A stretch of DNA of 51,274 nt from assembly GCF_000312505.2 (NCBI RefSeq), contig NZ_HG326229.1:1-51274 (forward strand). Reading direction: 5' to 3'. The notes beneath the pieces were generated by a model. That model searched no databases, had not been told where the DNA came from, and saw only the letters and a program-made list of their open reading frames with translations. Shown in pieces: positions 1 to 8,683 of this stretch (its first letter is position 1; the number at the start of each line of letters is the position of its first letter). The translations under genes were made by a program, and so were the position numbers. The stretch comes from Fenollaria massiliensis (GTDB lineage Bacteria > Bacillota > Clostridia > Tissierellales > Peptoniphilaceae).

Positions 1-159
1 ACTTTTTTAAAATTTTTTAAAAATATTTTTACAATTGTGTAATGTGTATTTATTTAGTACTATCTATAGTATATATATAAAGGAAGAAAAATTTCGCACC
101 TAGCTTGCGCCTGGAACTCGTTCGCTTCTCGATAAACTTTTTAATTAAACTAAATATGT

Positions 160-360
160 TTATTTAAAATTTCTAATTATTTCTCGGAGCAAAGTGATGG
201 ATGAGGCGAAGTGGAGTTTTTTGACAAGCGCAGTGTACAAATGTACTCGAGCATTGTCAACAAAACGAACGAGCTTCAGACGCAGTTTGAACGAGAAAGA
301 ATAGAAATTTTGCGCGAAAGTCCACTTCGTCCCAATCATCAAGCTATTTTGCAAAATTGA
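160..360. repeat. Dispersed structured element, family D, copy 1
   Basis: Intergenic DNA with nested inverted repeats. CGAAGTGGA (207-215) pairs with TCCACTTCG (321-329), and an inner TTGACAA/TTGTCAA pair encloses GTACA/TGTAC. Related copies lie at about 2680-2962 (interrupted), 28793-28921 and 51117-51274. Short ORFs across it are products of the repeat and not genes. The first 160 bases hold AT-rich sequence and a partial arm of the same family, with no gene seen. Confidence 0.7.
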
Positions 361-427
361 TGCGAAGTATAAATTTTGACACGTTACTTATTTTAAAAAA
401 TTTGCTTATGATAGATTTTTTGATGAG

Positions 428-461
428 ATAAATAATGACTACACATTTTATCCGTGTAGTC
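428..461. repeat. Hairpin direct repeat, left copy
   Basis: GACTACAC (437-444) and GTGTAGTC (454-461) form a hairpin. About 25 bases (428-452) recur almost unchanged at 875-899, so two similar hairpins bracket the composite repeat between them. This copy is followed by a broken T-run and would be a poor terminator. Confidence 0.6.
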
Positions 462-503
462 TATTTATTATAAGAGAATTACTAGACTTAGATCTAATAA
501 TTA

Positions 504-858
504 GAAAATTGATTTTCACGAGCGCAGCCTTCGGAGAAAACTGTTTTAATTTCGTAATTTGCAAAAAAATCAAGATGATTTTGCGTTGTACAGAATTTTT
601 TGGAGTAAGGTGTGCAATCGCACTCCGCAGCGACAAAATAATTCGAAACTAGCAAAAGGGCTTGATTTAATGCAAATTTAGCGCAATGACGGCCGTTGAA
701 TCCATCTAGCTGAGCGTAGCGAACGAATATGGATTTTCAAGCGAACGAGCTTTTAGAAATTTCCAATTTGAGAAGCCTAAGTCACGAGTAATACACTTTT
801 CGATGACTAAGACATCCTCCATAAACGCAGCAAGCGAGAGAATATGCTTTTCGATGTA
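504..858. repeat. Family A element, copy 1, with a family B element inside
   Basis: The outer parts match the family A copies at 15.7, 17.7, 25.9, 40.2 and 50.0 kb, including the conserved apex CTAGCTGAGCG near 708. AATCCAT and ATGGATT form the inner stem. A complete family B hairpin (555-679) interrupts the left arm. The 3' end carries two related arms, each ending in a CTTTTCGATG-like sequence. No coding sequence was recognised. Confidence 0.7.
555..679. repeat. Family B element, copy 1
   Basis: Nested hairpin: an ATTTGC-type arm pairs with TGCAAATTT (671-679), AAATCAAG (567-574) with CTTGATTT (661-668), TTTTGC with GCAAAA, and GAATT with AATTC. At the centre GTGC/GCAC is flanked by GGAGT/ACTCC. 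It is nearly identical to the copy at 25765-25889. Confidence 0.75.
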
Positions 859-883
859 CAAGCTCAATTAAACTATAAATAAT

Positions 884-914
884 GACTACACATTTTATCT
901 GTGTAGTCTTTTTT
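884..914 (+). terminator. Hairpin with T-run, right copy of the direct repeat
   Basis: GACTACAC (884-891) and GTGTAGTC (901-908) are followed by a run of T. It resembles an intrinsic terminator, though no gene is recognisable upstream in this window. Confidence 0.5.
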
Positions 915-981
915 ATACTCTGTCACCTTCACTCAATATACAAAAATTACATATTTGTAATACTTTTATTTATAATTACTC

Positions 982-1009
982 TTGCATTTTACAATTTTTA
1001 TGTTATAAT
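982..1009 (+). promoter_or_regulatory. Promoter of the GltS-type symporter
   Basis: TTGCAT (982-987) and TATAAT (1004-1009) are separated by 16 bp and lie about 50 bp before the start codon. An AAGGAGG ribosome binding site follows at 1042-1048. Confidence 0.65.
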
Positions 1010-1056
1010 TATTCTTGTAGATAGGAGAGGCAATCTTTAATAAGGAGGTTTATTAA

Positions 1057-2310
1057 ATGATTCTTTCATTTAATGTAATGCAAACGGTTGGCTTTGCTAT
1101 CTTGGTTTTTTTGGTGGGGAAATTTATCAGAACGAAGGTTAAATTTTTCCAGACTTTTTGTGTCCCTGCACCTGTTATTGGCGGTTTTTTATTCGCTATC
1201 ATTAGGTTTGTCTTAGCTCTTACGGGGCTATGTACTTTTGTTTTTGACAACACTCTTAAAGATCCTTTCATGATGGTCTTCTTCACATCTATCGGCGTTG
1301 GAGCCGATCTCGACACGCTTAAGAAGGGCGGCAAGGGTTTTGTTTATTTCTTACTTGTAGCAACGTTTTTAGTTATTTTTCAAGATGTCCTTGGCATTTT
1401 CATGTGCAAAGTTATAGGGGTAGATTCGCTGCTTGGCCTTATTTGCGGTTCGGTTACTATGGTTGGTGGTCACGGCTCTGCTGGCGCTTGGGGAAGCACT
1501 TTTGAGGAGCACGGCCTATTTAATGCGTCAACTTTCTGTATGGCGGCGGCAACTTTCGGTGTAATTATGGGCTCTGTTATAGGTGGACCTATCGGTTCTA
1601 TGCTTATTAGAAAAAATCACTTGGCTAAGCCTACATACAATAACAGCTCTGAGAATAATGTTTTGGAGAGTCTCGAAAAGGTTAACGCTGGATCTAGCTA
1701 TAAAGAGCTTGTTCCACTAAACGCCTTTGACTTTATCAAGGTATTAGGTCTCATCTTCGTATCTGTAGGTCTCGGTTCGATACTACAAGTTCTCATCAAA
1801 AACAATGTAAGCATACTTGGTAATCCATTGAGCCTACCTAGTTATGTAACAGCGATGATTCTTGCAGGCATCTTCGTCAACACCATCGGCAAGAAAGGCT
1901 CGAAGTTCGCTGTTGATGAAAGAGCCAACTCCATCTGCGGTGACGTCGGCTTAAACATTTTCTTGGTAATGGCTCTGATCGACATAAACCTTCTTGACTT
2001 AAAGGACGTTGCCGGCACTATGCTCGTAATTTTACTTGCGCAAACTGTGCTTATGGCTGTGTACGCGTACTTTATCAACTACTGGGTTATGGGTAAAAAC
2101 TACGACGCGGCTGTTTTGTCCGGCGGCCTTTGCGGCTTCGGTATGGGTGCAACATACAACGGCATCGCCAACATGGACTCAATCACTGAAAGATTTGGCC
2201 CATCACCAAAGGCATACTTTGTCTTGCCAATGGTTGGAGCCTTCGCAATCGACATAATCAACTCGATTTCTATAACCGTATTTTTGAATATCGCGCAAAA
2301 CTTTAGATAA
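1057..2310 (+). CDS. gltS: Sodium/glutamate symporter, GltS family
   Basis: Predicted sodium-driven importer of glutamate in the cytoplasmic membrane. The 417-residue length is usual for GltS. The protein is hydrophobic almost throughout, with about ten membrane segments, and has the two glycine-rich re-entrant loop signatures expected of the inverted-repeat fold: GGHGSAGAWGSTFEEHG at residues 137-153 and a second GFGMGAT-type loop near residue 360. The ATG is preceded by AAGGAGG at eight bases. It has its own promoter and a strong terminator, so it is a single-gene unit, and it is the only plus-strand gene left of dnaA. Family assignment is firm; glutamate as substrate is inferred from the family. 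Confidence 0.9.
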   Translation: MILSFNVMQTVGFAILVFLVGKFIRTKVKFFQTFCVPAPVIGGFLFAIIRFVLALTGLCTFVFDNTLKDPFMMVFFTSIGVGADLDTLKKGGKGFVYFLLVATFLVIFQDVLGIFMCKVIGVDSLLGLICGSVTMVGGHGSAGAWGSTFEEHGLFNASTFCMAAATFGVIMGSVIGGPIGSMLIRKNHLAKPTYNNSSENNVLESLEKVNAGSSYKELVPLNAFDFIKVLGLIFVSVGLGSILQVLIKNNVSILGNPLSLPSYVTAMILAGIFVNTIGKKGSKFAVDERANSICGDVGLNIFLVMALIDINLLDLKDVAGTMLVILLAQTVLMAVYAYFINYWVMGKNYDAAVLSGGLCGFGMGATYNGIANMDSITERFGPSPKAYFVLPMVGAFAIDIINSISITVFLNIAQNFR

Positions 2311-2314
2311 AATA

Positions 2315-2357
2315 GTACCCTCTTTACTGGACAAACCAGTAAGGAGGGTACAAGTTT
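2315..2357 (+). terminator. Intrinsic terminator of gltS
   Basis: A perfect 16-bp stem (GTACCCTCTTTACTGG and its complement, loop ACAAA) runs from 2315 to 2351, followed by a T-run. Confidence 0.9.
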
Positions 2358-2462
2358 TTAGTGGGTTTCTTATTTTGCGAAATTTGCTCGGGGTAAATGG
2401 ATTTGCGCTTTTCGTTAATTAAGAAATTTTGCTTATGATAGTAATTTTACTAAATATACAAA

Positions 2463-2500
2463 AATGGATATAGAAATTAATCTATATCCATTATTTTTTA
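2463..2500. terminator. Hairpin terminator, probably bidirectional
   Basis: ATGGATATAGA pairs with TCTATATCCAT, with T-rich sequence after the stem on both strands. On the minus strand it is the first good terminator after lipA. Another hairpin motif (AAAATTTA/TAAATTTT followed by T) lies at about 2530-2565; similar ones occur near 20710 and 28990. Confidence 0.6.
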
Positions 2501-2679
2501 TATTTAAAATGCGCAAGCATTTTGAAGCGCAAGAAAATTTATGTGAATAAATTTTCTTTTTTTGCTATTTTATTCTTTTCTTTTGCAAAATACATATTAC
2601 TTCTTTCTTAGATAAAAAGTGATGATTTCGAAATAGAAATTTTGTCAATTTTTTGTCTTTAATTTCTAGTTATTTTGCA

Positions 2680-2962
2680 GAGCAAAGTGATGGATGCGGA
2701 GAAGTGAATTTTTAATAATACTATACAAAGTCACTCAAACGCTTAGTTCGCAGAGAAGTTGAGATGATTGAAGAACCTCGACCATAAATGGCCGAGAACC
2801 TTTACGCTATGCGTTGTACAGAATTTTTTGGAACGAGGTGTGCAAATGCGCACTCCGCAGCGACAAAAAATTCGAAACTAGCAAAAGGGCTCAACTTAAT
2901 GCGAAATAAGTTGAGCATTGCCAAAAAAGGAATGAGCCTTAGGTGCAAATTGAACAAGAAAG
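2680..2962. repeat. Composite element: family B with a C hairpin, inserted in family D
   Basis: Family D flanks (2680-2745 and 2904-2962) are interrupted by a family B hairpin (2749-2903), which itself contains a family C hairpin (2771-2803). The B stem here is AAGTTGAG (2756-2763) with CTCAACTT (2890-2897). Other copies have AAATCAAG with CTTGATTT at this place, so both sides changed together. The composite ends within ten bases of the lipA stop codon. Confidence 0.7.
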
Positions 2963-2970
2963 AACAGAAA

Positions 2971-3825
2971 TTATTCGACCATGTCGGCTGCTTTATATGA
3001 GCTTCTTACAAACGGTCCCGCAGCTATCTTCTTAATTCCTATGCTCTTTGCGTAATCTTCATACTCGAAGAATTCATCTGGATGCACGTATCTCTTTACC
3101 TCATAATGTTTCAAACTTGGTCTTAAGTATTGTCCTATGGTAATATAATCGCAGCCTGCTTCGTAAAGCTCTTTGATTAAATCCAAAACTTCTTCTTTTG
3201 TCTCGCCTAGTCCTACCATAAATCCCGACTTTGTCTTAAGTCCTTTCTCTTTAGCGTATTTAATGACTTCGATGGATTCTTTGAAGTTTCCTTCTTTACG
3301 CACTTCTGGGAATAGTCTCTCTATGGTCTCGATATTGTGGTTTAGTATATCTGGCTTTTCGTCCATAACTATGTCAAGTAAGTCTTTTTTCGCGTGCATA
3401 TCTGGTATCAAAACTTCGACTGTTGTTTCGGGATTTAATTTTCTAACCCATCTGATTACGTCTCTAAACTGCGATGCGCCTTCATCGGGAAGGTCATCTC
3501 TTGTAACTGAGGTAATAACTGCGTGCCTTAGTCCAAGTATCTTGACTGCTTTCGCCAAATTTTCTGGTTCATGCGGATCGACTTCTTCTGGCTTTTTCGT
3601 AGTGACGTTGCAATATCTGCAATTGCGGGTACAATTCTCGCCAAGTATCATGAATGTCGCTGTTCTCGATTTGTAGCACTCCATCTTGTTCGGGCAATTT
3701 GCCTCTTTACAAACGGTGTTTAGCTTCAGATCCTTTAGCATGTGCTCGATCTCGTCGTTGTTCTTGTCGCCTGTAACCTTTATTCTTAGCCAATCTGGCT
3801 TTCTTATATAATTTCTCTCTTGCAT
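2971..3825 (-). CDS. lipA: Lipoyl synthase
   Basis: Radical SAM enzyme that inserts two sulfur atoms into protein-bound octanoyl groups, making the lipoyl cofactor of 2-oxoacid dehydrogenases or the glycine cleavage system. Both cluster motifs are present: C39/C44/C50 (CKEANCPNKMEC) for the auxiliary cluster and C65/C69/C72 (CTRNCRYC) for the SAM cluster. The RSSY motif near residue 274 supplies the serine ligand. Its 284 residues match the family. The ATG directly abuts the lplA stop codon, so the two are co-transcribed. Together they cover de novo synthesis and salvage of lipoate. Confidence 0.95.
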   Translation of the reverse strand: MQERNYIRKPDWLRIKVTGDKNNDEIEHMLKDLKLNTVCKEANCPNKMECYKSRTATFMILGENCTRNCRYCNVTTKKPEEVDPHEPENLAKAVKILGLRHAVITSVTRDDLPDEGASQFRDVIRWVRKLNPETTVEVLIPDMHAKKDLLDIVMDEKPDILNHNIETIERLFPEVRKEGNFKESIEVIKYAKEKGLKTKSGFMVGLGETKEEVLDLIKELYEAGCDYITIGQYLRPSLKHYEVKRYVHPDEFFEYEDYAKSIGIKKIAAGPFVRSSYKAADMVE

Positions 3826-4809
3826 TTAATCACCTGATTTCGTTTTTAAAATATTTTCTGCAAGTTCATCTTTTGTGATGCCCTCGATGTATTCACTCAT
3901 ATCAATACCCGAGAGTGCCCCGATTAAATCATCTTTTTCTAATTTTACGCCCACAAAAATATTTTCCAAATCTTCTTTTGCTTTTTCGCCAAAATAGTCG
4001 CCGTCTATGCGGATGTCTTCTATTACATTATTTTTTTCTTTCAAATAGATATCCATCACGCAAGCGTCGTTCATAAATGAGTGCACTTTATCGAATTTGC
4101 CGTAGCGGCCGTATGTCCACTCATCGCACGCATATTTATTTTTTCTGATTTCTTCTACTTTTTCTAGCTCGTCTGCGCTCAAAACATAATTTTCATCTAT
4201 ATGATAATAGTTTTTGATATAATTTTTTAGCTCTTCTATAAACATGGCAATATCCATATTCATCATGGATTTAAGGCTTGTGATGCGGCTCTTTACGCTT
4301 GTTAATGACTTTTTCGCAAGTTTTAGCTTTGCTGGTGTAAGTAGTTTTCCTATGTCAATGGAGCTATCCTGATAAATGATGCTTCCGTGGTGTATCATGA
4401 GCTCTCTGTCTTTGTACTGTGCGTTGCCTGAAATTTTTCTGCCATCTACGATGATGTCGTTTCTGCCGGTGAATTCTGCTTTTACGCCTTTTTCGTTTAG
4501 ATAATTTACAACTGGCTCGGTGAATTTCCTTAGTGAGTCTTCTTCTTTTTTCGTGATTATGGTGTACTGCACGATGTTTTTATCTGTATAGATGCAGCCG
4601 CCTCCTGATGGCCTTCTAACTAGCTTTGCGCCGATCTCTTTCATATAATCCCAGTTTACTTCTTTGTATGGATTTTGATTTCTGCCTAGCAAAACTGTGT
4701 TGTCATTTTGCCAAATCATGAACAGCTCTCTTTTTAAATTTTTGATTAAATACTCTTCGAGTGCGTGATTATACGCGCCATCTCGGGATTGGTTGTCTAT
4801 GAATATCAA
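3826..4809 (-). CDS. lplA: Lipoate-protein ligase A
   Basis: Activates free lipoate with ATP and attaches it to a lysine of lipoyl-domain proteins. Visible family motifs are RRPSGGG at residues 65-71, GRND near 115, the GRKISG segment near 123 carrying the lysine that contacts the adenylate, and HHG near 140. The 327-residue length and the C-terminal accessory domain fit the bacterial two-domain form. The start overlaps the end of the sigma factor gene by four bases (ATGA type), and the stop abuts lipA. This tail of lipoate genes on a gyrase/sigma series is unusual, and the tight spacing suggests translational coupling. Confidence 0.93.
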   Translation of the reverse strand: MIFIDNQSRDGAYNHALEEYLIKNLKRELFMIWQNDNTVLLGRNQNPYKEVNWDYMKEIGAKLVRRPSGGGCIYTDKNIVQYTIITKKEEDSLRKFTEPVVNYLNEKGVKAEFTGRNDIIVDGRKISGNAQYKDRELMIHHGSIIYQDSSIDIGKLLTPAKLKLAKKSLTSVKSRITSLKSMMNMDIAMFIEELKNYIKNYYHIDENYVLSADELEKVEEIRKNKYACDEWTYGRYGKFDKVHSFMNDACVMDIYLKEKNNVIEDIRIDGDYFGEKAKEDLENIFVGVKLEKDDLIGALSGIDMSEYIEGITKDELAENILKTKSGD

Positions 4810-5564
4810 TAAAAGTCCTCCCTTTTAGCATGTTTTTTGATCTCTTTAAGCGCTTTTTTCTCTATACGCGAAACGCTCATTTGTGATAGGCCTAGCTCGT
4901 TTGCTATCTCTAGCTGTGTTTTTTGCTCGAAGAATCTCTTTCTAACTATCTCTTTTTCGGTATTTGAAAGATTTTTCATCAAACTATCGAGCTGCTCTCT
5001 ATCTTCAAAGTCTTTAAAGCTTTGGTCGTCGTCACCTATAATGTCTGAAAGTGCTGTCTTTTTGTCATCTGTACCTATCTCGTAATCAATCGACTGCGGT
5101 GTATAAACTTTGCCCGCATCCATCGCAAGCAAAACTTCGTCCGTGTCAATGCCTAAGAAATCCGCTATTTCCTTAACTGTAGGCACTTCACCATTGACCA
5201 CTGATAAATGATGATAGGCATCTTTAACTTTTTTCGTATTCTCTTGAACGCGGCGTGGCACCTTGATTGTCCAGCCTTTGTCTCTGAAATATCTTTTGAT
5301 CTCGCCTAGAATTGTAGGCGTAGCGAAGCTAGAGAACTTAAATCCGCGGCTTGGCTCGTATCTTTCGACTGCGAGTATCAGTCCAAGCGAGGCTATCTGA
5401 AAGATGTCGTCATAATCTATGCCCTTACCTATAAATTTCTTTGCGAGTATCTCGGCTATATATAGATTTTTTTCGATGAGTTTATCTCTCAGCGCCTGAT
5501 CGTGCGTCTTTGCGTACTCTTCAAAAAGCTCTTGAATGTCGTCTTTCTTCTTCGCCTTTGTCAT
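4806..5564 (-). CDS. RNA polymerase sigma factor of the SigB/SigF/SigG group
   Basis: Sigma-70 group 3 factor of 252 residues. Region 2 lies around residues 50-95, with DDIFQIASLGLILAVERY and the downstream SSFATPTILGEIKRYFRD segment. Region 3 follows with the VPRRVQE motif, and region 4 (residues 220-245) has a helix-turn-helix, ELGLSQMSVSRIEKKAL. Immediately upstream, with four-base overlaps, are an RsbW/SpoIIAB-like and an RsbV/SpoIIAA-like gene, the usual partner-switch arrangement. Stress or sporulation control cannot be told from sequence; SigB-type regulation is a guess. Confidence 0.85.
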   Translation of the reverse strand: MTKAKKKDDIQELFEEYAKTHDQALRDKLIEKNLYIAEILAKKFIGKGIDYDDIFQIASLGLILAVERYEPSRGFKFSSFATPTILGEIKRYFRDKGWTIKVPRRVQENTKKVKDAYHHLSVVNGEVPTVKEIADFLGIDTDEVLLAMDAGKVYTPQSIDYEIGTDDKKTALSDIIGDDDQSFKDFEDREQLDSLMKNLSNTEKEIVRKRFFEQKTQLEIANELGLSQMSVSRIEKKALKEIKKHAKREDFY

Positions 5565-5896
5565 GGTCTTGTCCTTATGATCTCAATTCTATCGTCCTGT
5601 TTAAGCATGGCCTCTGATAAAGCATTTATGATGTCAAAGTTCATCTCGAAGGCCTCGTCCTCTGGATACTTATCTAGATAGATGGTGATGATCATCGACT
5701 TTTCTTTGAGTTTGATATCCATCTTTAGCCTGTCTTTGTTGATGGCGTGAGCAATAAGAGCCATCTCGCCAACGGCTACTTTTGTGTCTTCTATCTCGTC
5801 AAATTTGTAATTTTCCTCTGCCATGACCTTGCTGACAAGGAGCCTAAACATAGAAAGATAATTTTCCTGGTTTTCTATATCGAGTGTAAATATCAT
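5561..5896 (-). CDS. RsbW/SpoIIAB-like anti-sigma factor, ATP-binding motifs missing
   Basis: At 111 residues it is shorter than the usual 135-160 of serine-kinase anti-sigma factors. Its place between an STAS protein and a sigma factor, with four-base overlaps on both sides, and the segment DTKVAVGEMALIAHAIN identify it. Family members read roughly E-A-x-x-N-A-x-x-H here: the Glu and His remain, but the Mg/ATP-binding Asn is replaced. No DxGxGF (G1) or later glycine box is visible, so kinase activity looks lost. It may still bind the sigma factor. The assignment rests on context plus this partial motif. Confidence 0.65.
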   Translation of the reverse strand: MIFTLDIENQENYLSMFRLLVSKVMAEENYKFDEIEDTKVAVGEMALIAHAINKDRLKMDIKLKEKSMIITIYLDKYPEDEAFEMNFDIINALSEAMLKQDDRIEIIRTRP

Positions 5897-6207
5897 TCTT
5901 CGTCTCCTATGTTAAATAATTTATCTAAATCGGTAATTTTGAATACTTTTTTGATGTTTTTCTTTAGATTTTTCACTGTAATTTCTTTTTCTTCGTCTCT
6001 TGTTAATTTTAATAGACTTATAAAGCTACCAAGGCCTGTTGAGTCGATGTATTCAAGCTTTGAGCAGTCGACAACTATGTCCTTATCAAGGTCTTCGTAG
6101 ATGTCGGCTAATTTTTCTTTGAATTTTTTGTTGTTATATATGTCTAGGTCGCCTATTAGCTCGATTAGGTAGTGATCTCCTTCATAGATTAAGTTTAAAT
6201 CAAACAT
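5893..6207 (-). CDS. Anti-sigma factor antagonist, STAS domain (RsbV/SpoIIAA-like)
   Basis: A 104-residue single STAS domain. DCSKLEYIDSTGLGSF places the usual phosphorylatable serine at residue 56. The unphosphorylated form would bind the anti-sigma factor encoded next and release the sigma factor encoded after that. It begins 25 bases after the gyrA stop, behind a GGAGGT ribosome binding site, so it may be read through from the gyrase genes. Confidence 0.88.
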   Translation of the reverse strand: MFDLNLIYEGDHYLIELIGDLDIYNNKKFKEKLADIYEDLDKDIVVDCSKLEYIDSTGLGSFISLLKLTRDEEKEITVKNLKKNIKKVFKITDLDKLFNIGDEE

Positions 6208-6232
6208 ATAAACCTCCTATCATTCTAATATT

Positions 6233-8671
6233 CTATTCTTCAACTGAGGAGACAAACTTTGATGCGCTGGCAACTTTATCGTCCGCTTGCTTCATAAGTA
6301 TAACTCCTTGTGTGTTTCTTCCTAATTCACTTATACTGTCACTGTCTATCCTGATAATAACGCCTTTAAGTGAGATAATCATGATCTCATCTTCTTCTTC
6401 CACAGATTTTGCAACAACTATAGGTCCTGTCTTTTGAGTGACTTTGTAGCAGATCATACCCTTACCATTTCTAGCTTGTACCTTAAATTCCTCAAAGGCT
6501 GTCTTCTTTCCGTAGCCGTGTTCAGTGATCATAAGTAGGGATGTGTCCTTTCTAGCGACTTCGATTGAGACTATGCTATCATCTTTATTTAGCTTCATCG
6601 CAATAACGCCCATCGCTGTTCTTGACATGGCTCTAGTAGTTTTTTCGTCGAAGATAAGTATCTTACCTTGTTTTGTAACGCAGGCAATCTTCTCATCGCC
6701 TGAAGTTCTTCTAACGCCTATAACCTTGTCATCGTCCTTAAGATTTATCGCCTTAAGTCCTCTCTTGCTGATGTTTTTGAACTCGTCAAGGCTAGTTCTC
6801 TTGTATATACCTTTTTCTGTAAGCATTGATAAGTAGCCGCCTTCCTCATCTTTCTTAAGTGGGATGATGGCTGAGATCTTCTCATCTTTTTCAAGCTGAA
6901 CAAGGTTTACTATGGCAAGTCCTCTTGCTTGACGCGAACTTTCTGGTATCTCGTAGGCTTTTAGTGAATAAATTCTGCCCTTGTCTGTGAAGAAAAGTAA
7001 ATCGTCATGTGTTGATACTACGTAGATGTCCTCAACGAAGTCCTCTTCACGTCTTTGCATGCCTTGAACGCCTCTACCGCCTCTCTTTTGCATCTTGTAT
7101 GCGCCCTCTGGCATACGTTTGATGTAACCAAAGTGTGTTAGAGTGATTACAACGTCTTCATCCTCTATCATGTCTATGGTATCGATCTCGCCTGGGTCTG
7201 GCATGATTCTTGTTCTTCTTAAATCTTGGTACTTGTCTCTTATCTCTATAAGCTCATCTTTGATAATTCCGTAGATAAGTCTTTCTGAGCCAAGTATTTC
7301 CTTATATTGATTAATTAATTTTATTAGTTCAAGGTATTCTTCTTCAAGCTTGTCTCTTTCAAGTCCTGTTAATCTCTTAAGTCTCATCTCCAAGATGGCA
7401 TTGGCTTGTATTTCAGATAGCTTAAATCTAGTCATCAGCTCATTAACAGCTGTTTTATCGTCTTTAGAACCTCTGATTACCTTGATTATTTCATCGATAT
7501 GGTCAAGTGCAATACGAAGTCCCTCTACGATGTGCGCTCTAGCCTCTGCTTTTGCAAGGTCATAGCGTGTTCTGCGAGTGATGATCTCGTATTGGTGCAT
7601 GATGTAGTACTCGATAAGTTCTTTTAGTGTAAGTACCTTTGGCTCGCCATTAACAAGTGCTAGATTGATTATACCGAAGGTATTTTGCATTTGTGTTAGC
7701 TTATATAAATTGTTTAGTACAATGTTTGCGCTTTGATCACGCTTTATGTCTATAACTACTCTTAAGCCATCTCTATCGGACTCGTCTCTGATGTCTGATA
7801 TGCCTTCAATTTTCTTATCTCTAACAAGTTCGGCTATCTTTTGTATAAGTTTTGCTTTATTTACTTGATAAGGCAGCTCTCTAACTATGATCTTTTCTCT
7901 GCCCTTTTTCTCTTCTATCTCACAAAGTGCTCTTTGTAAAATACGGCCCCTGCCTGTGCTGTAGGCTTCTTTTATGCCGTCTTTACCCATAATAAGAGCG
8001 CCTGTAGGAAAGTCCGGTCCCTTGATGTACTTCATAAGTCCTAGGGCATCTATGTCCTTGTCTTCGATGTAGGCAATACAAGCGTCTATAACTTCTTTTA
8101 GATTATGTGGCGCCATGTTTGTTGCCATACCAACGGCTATACCTGATGAACCGTTGACAAGAAGGTTCGGGAAGCGTGATGGAAGCACAACTGGCTCCTT
8201 AGTTGTCTCGTCGAAGTTTAGCATGTAATCGACTGTGTCTTTGTTTATGTCACGAAGCATCTCCATTGCGATCTTTGTCATCTTTACTTCAGTGTAACGC
8301 ATCGCAGCAGCGCCATCGCCATCGACTGAGCCGAAGTTACCGTGGCCATCAACTAGTAAATATCTTGTGTTGAAGTCTTGTGCAAGTCTAACCATAGCGT
8401 CGTAAACCGCTGTATCACCGTGTGGGTGGTACTTACCAAGTACGTCGCCGACTACTCTGGCGGATTTTCTGTACTGGCCTTGCGGTGTGATGCCAAGTTC
8501 GTTCATCGAGTAAAGTATCCTTCTGTGAACCGGTTTTAGACCGTCTCTTACGTCAGGAAGCGCTCTTGAAACGATAACGCTCATCGCATAGCTCAAGTAG
8601 CTATTCTTCATCTCGTGCTCGACATTGACGTCCTTAAATTGTTTATCTTTTAAAATTACTTCATCTGTCAT
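6233..8671 (-). CDS. gyrA: DNA gyrase subunit A
   Basis: Breakage-reunion subunit of the type II topoisomerase that introduces negative supercoils. It has 812 residues. The catalytic tyrosine is Y126 in RYTEVKMT. The quinolone-determining stretch [13 protein letters not shown] (81-93) has threonine where E. coli has Ser83. The C-terminal beta-pinwheel region carries a GyrA box, QKRGGRG, which separates it from ParC. It follows gyrB after 12 bases in the usual origin cluster and is co-directional with replication. Confidence 0.97.
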   Translation of the reverse strand: MTDEVILKDKQFKDVNVEHEMKNSYLSYAMSVIVSRALPDVRDGLKPVHRRILYSMNELGITPQGQYRKSARVVGDVLGKYHPHGDTAVYDAMVRLAQDFNTRYLLVDGHGNFGSVDGDGAAAMRYTEVKMTKIAMEMLRDINKDTVDYMLNFDETTKEPVVLPSRFPNLLVNGSSGIAVGMATNMAPHNLKEVIDACIAYIEDKDIDALGLMKYIKGPDFPTGALIMGKDGIKEAYSTGRGRILQRALCEIEEKKGREKIIVRELPYQVNKAKLIQKIAELVRDKKIEGISDIRDESDRDGLRVVIDIKRDQSANIVLNNLYKLTQMQNTFGIINLALVNGEPKVLTLKELIEYYIMHQYEIITRRTRYDLAKAEARAHIVEGLRIALDHIDEIIKVIRGSKDDKTAVNELMTRFKLSEIQANAILEMRLKRLTGLERDKLEEEYLELIKLINQYKEILGSERLIYGIIKDELIEIRDKYQDLRRTRIMPDPGEIDTIDMIEDEDVVITLTHFGYIKRMPEGAYKMQKRGGRGVQGMQRREEDFVEDIYVVSTHDDLLFFTDKGRIYSLKAYEIPESSRQARGLAIVNLVQLEKDEKISAIIPLKKDEEGGYLSMLTEKGIYKRTSLDEFKNISKRGLKAINLKDDDKVIGVRRTSGDEKIACVTKQGKILIFDEKTTRAMSRTAMGVIAMKLNKDDSIVSIEVARKDTSLLMITEHGYGKKTAFEEFKVQARNGKGMICYKVTQKTGPIVVAKSVEEEDEIMIISLKGVIIRIDSDSISELGRNTQGVILMKQADDKVASASKFVSSVEE

Positions 8672-8683
8672 CTTATTACCTCA

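Noticed and set aside
504-858. Insertion sequence
   Set aside because: There are inverted ends but no transposase frame and the length is too short. Kept as a non-coding dispersed element.
2788-3000. Small ORFs in dispersed repeats (also near 448-636, 38813-39034, 43376-43678)
   Set aside because: They change frame between copies of the same repeat and have no ribosome binding sites.
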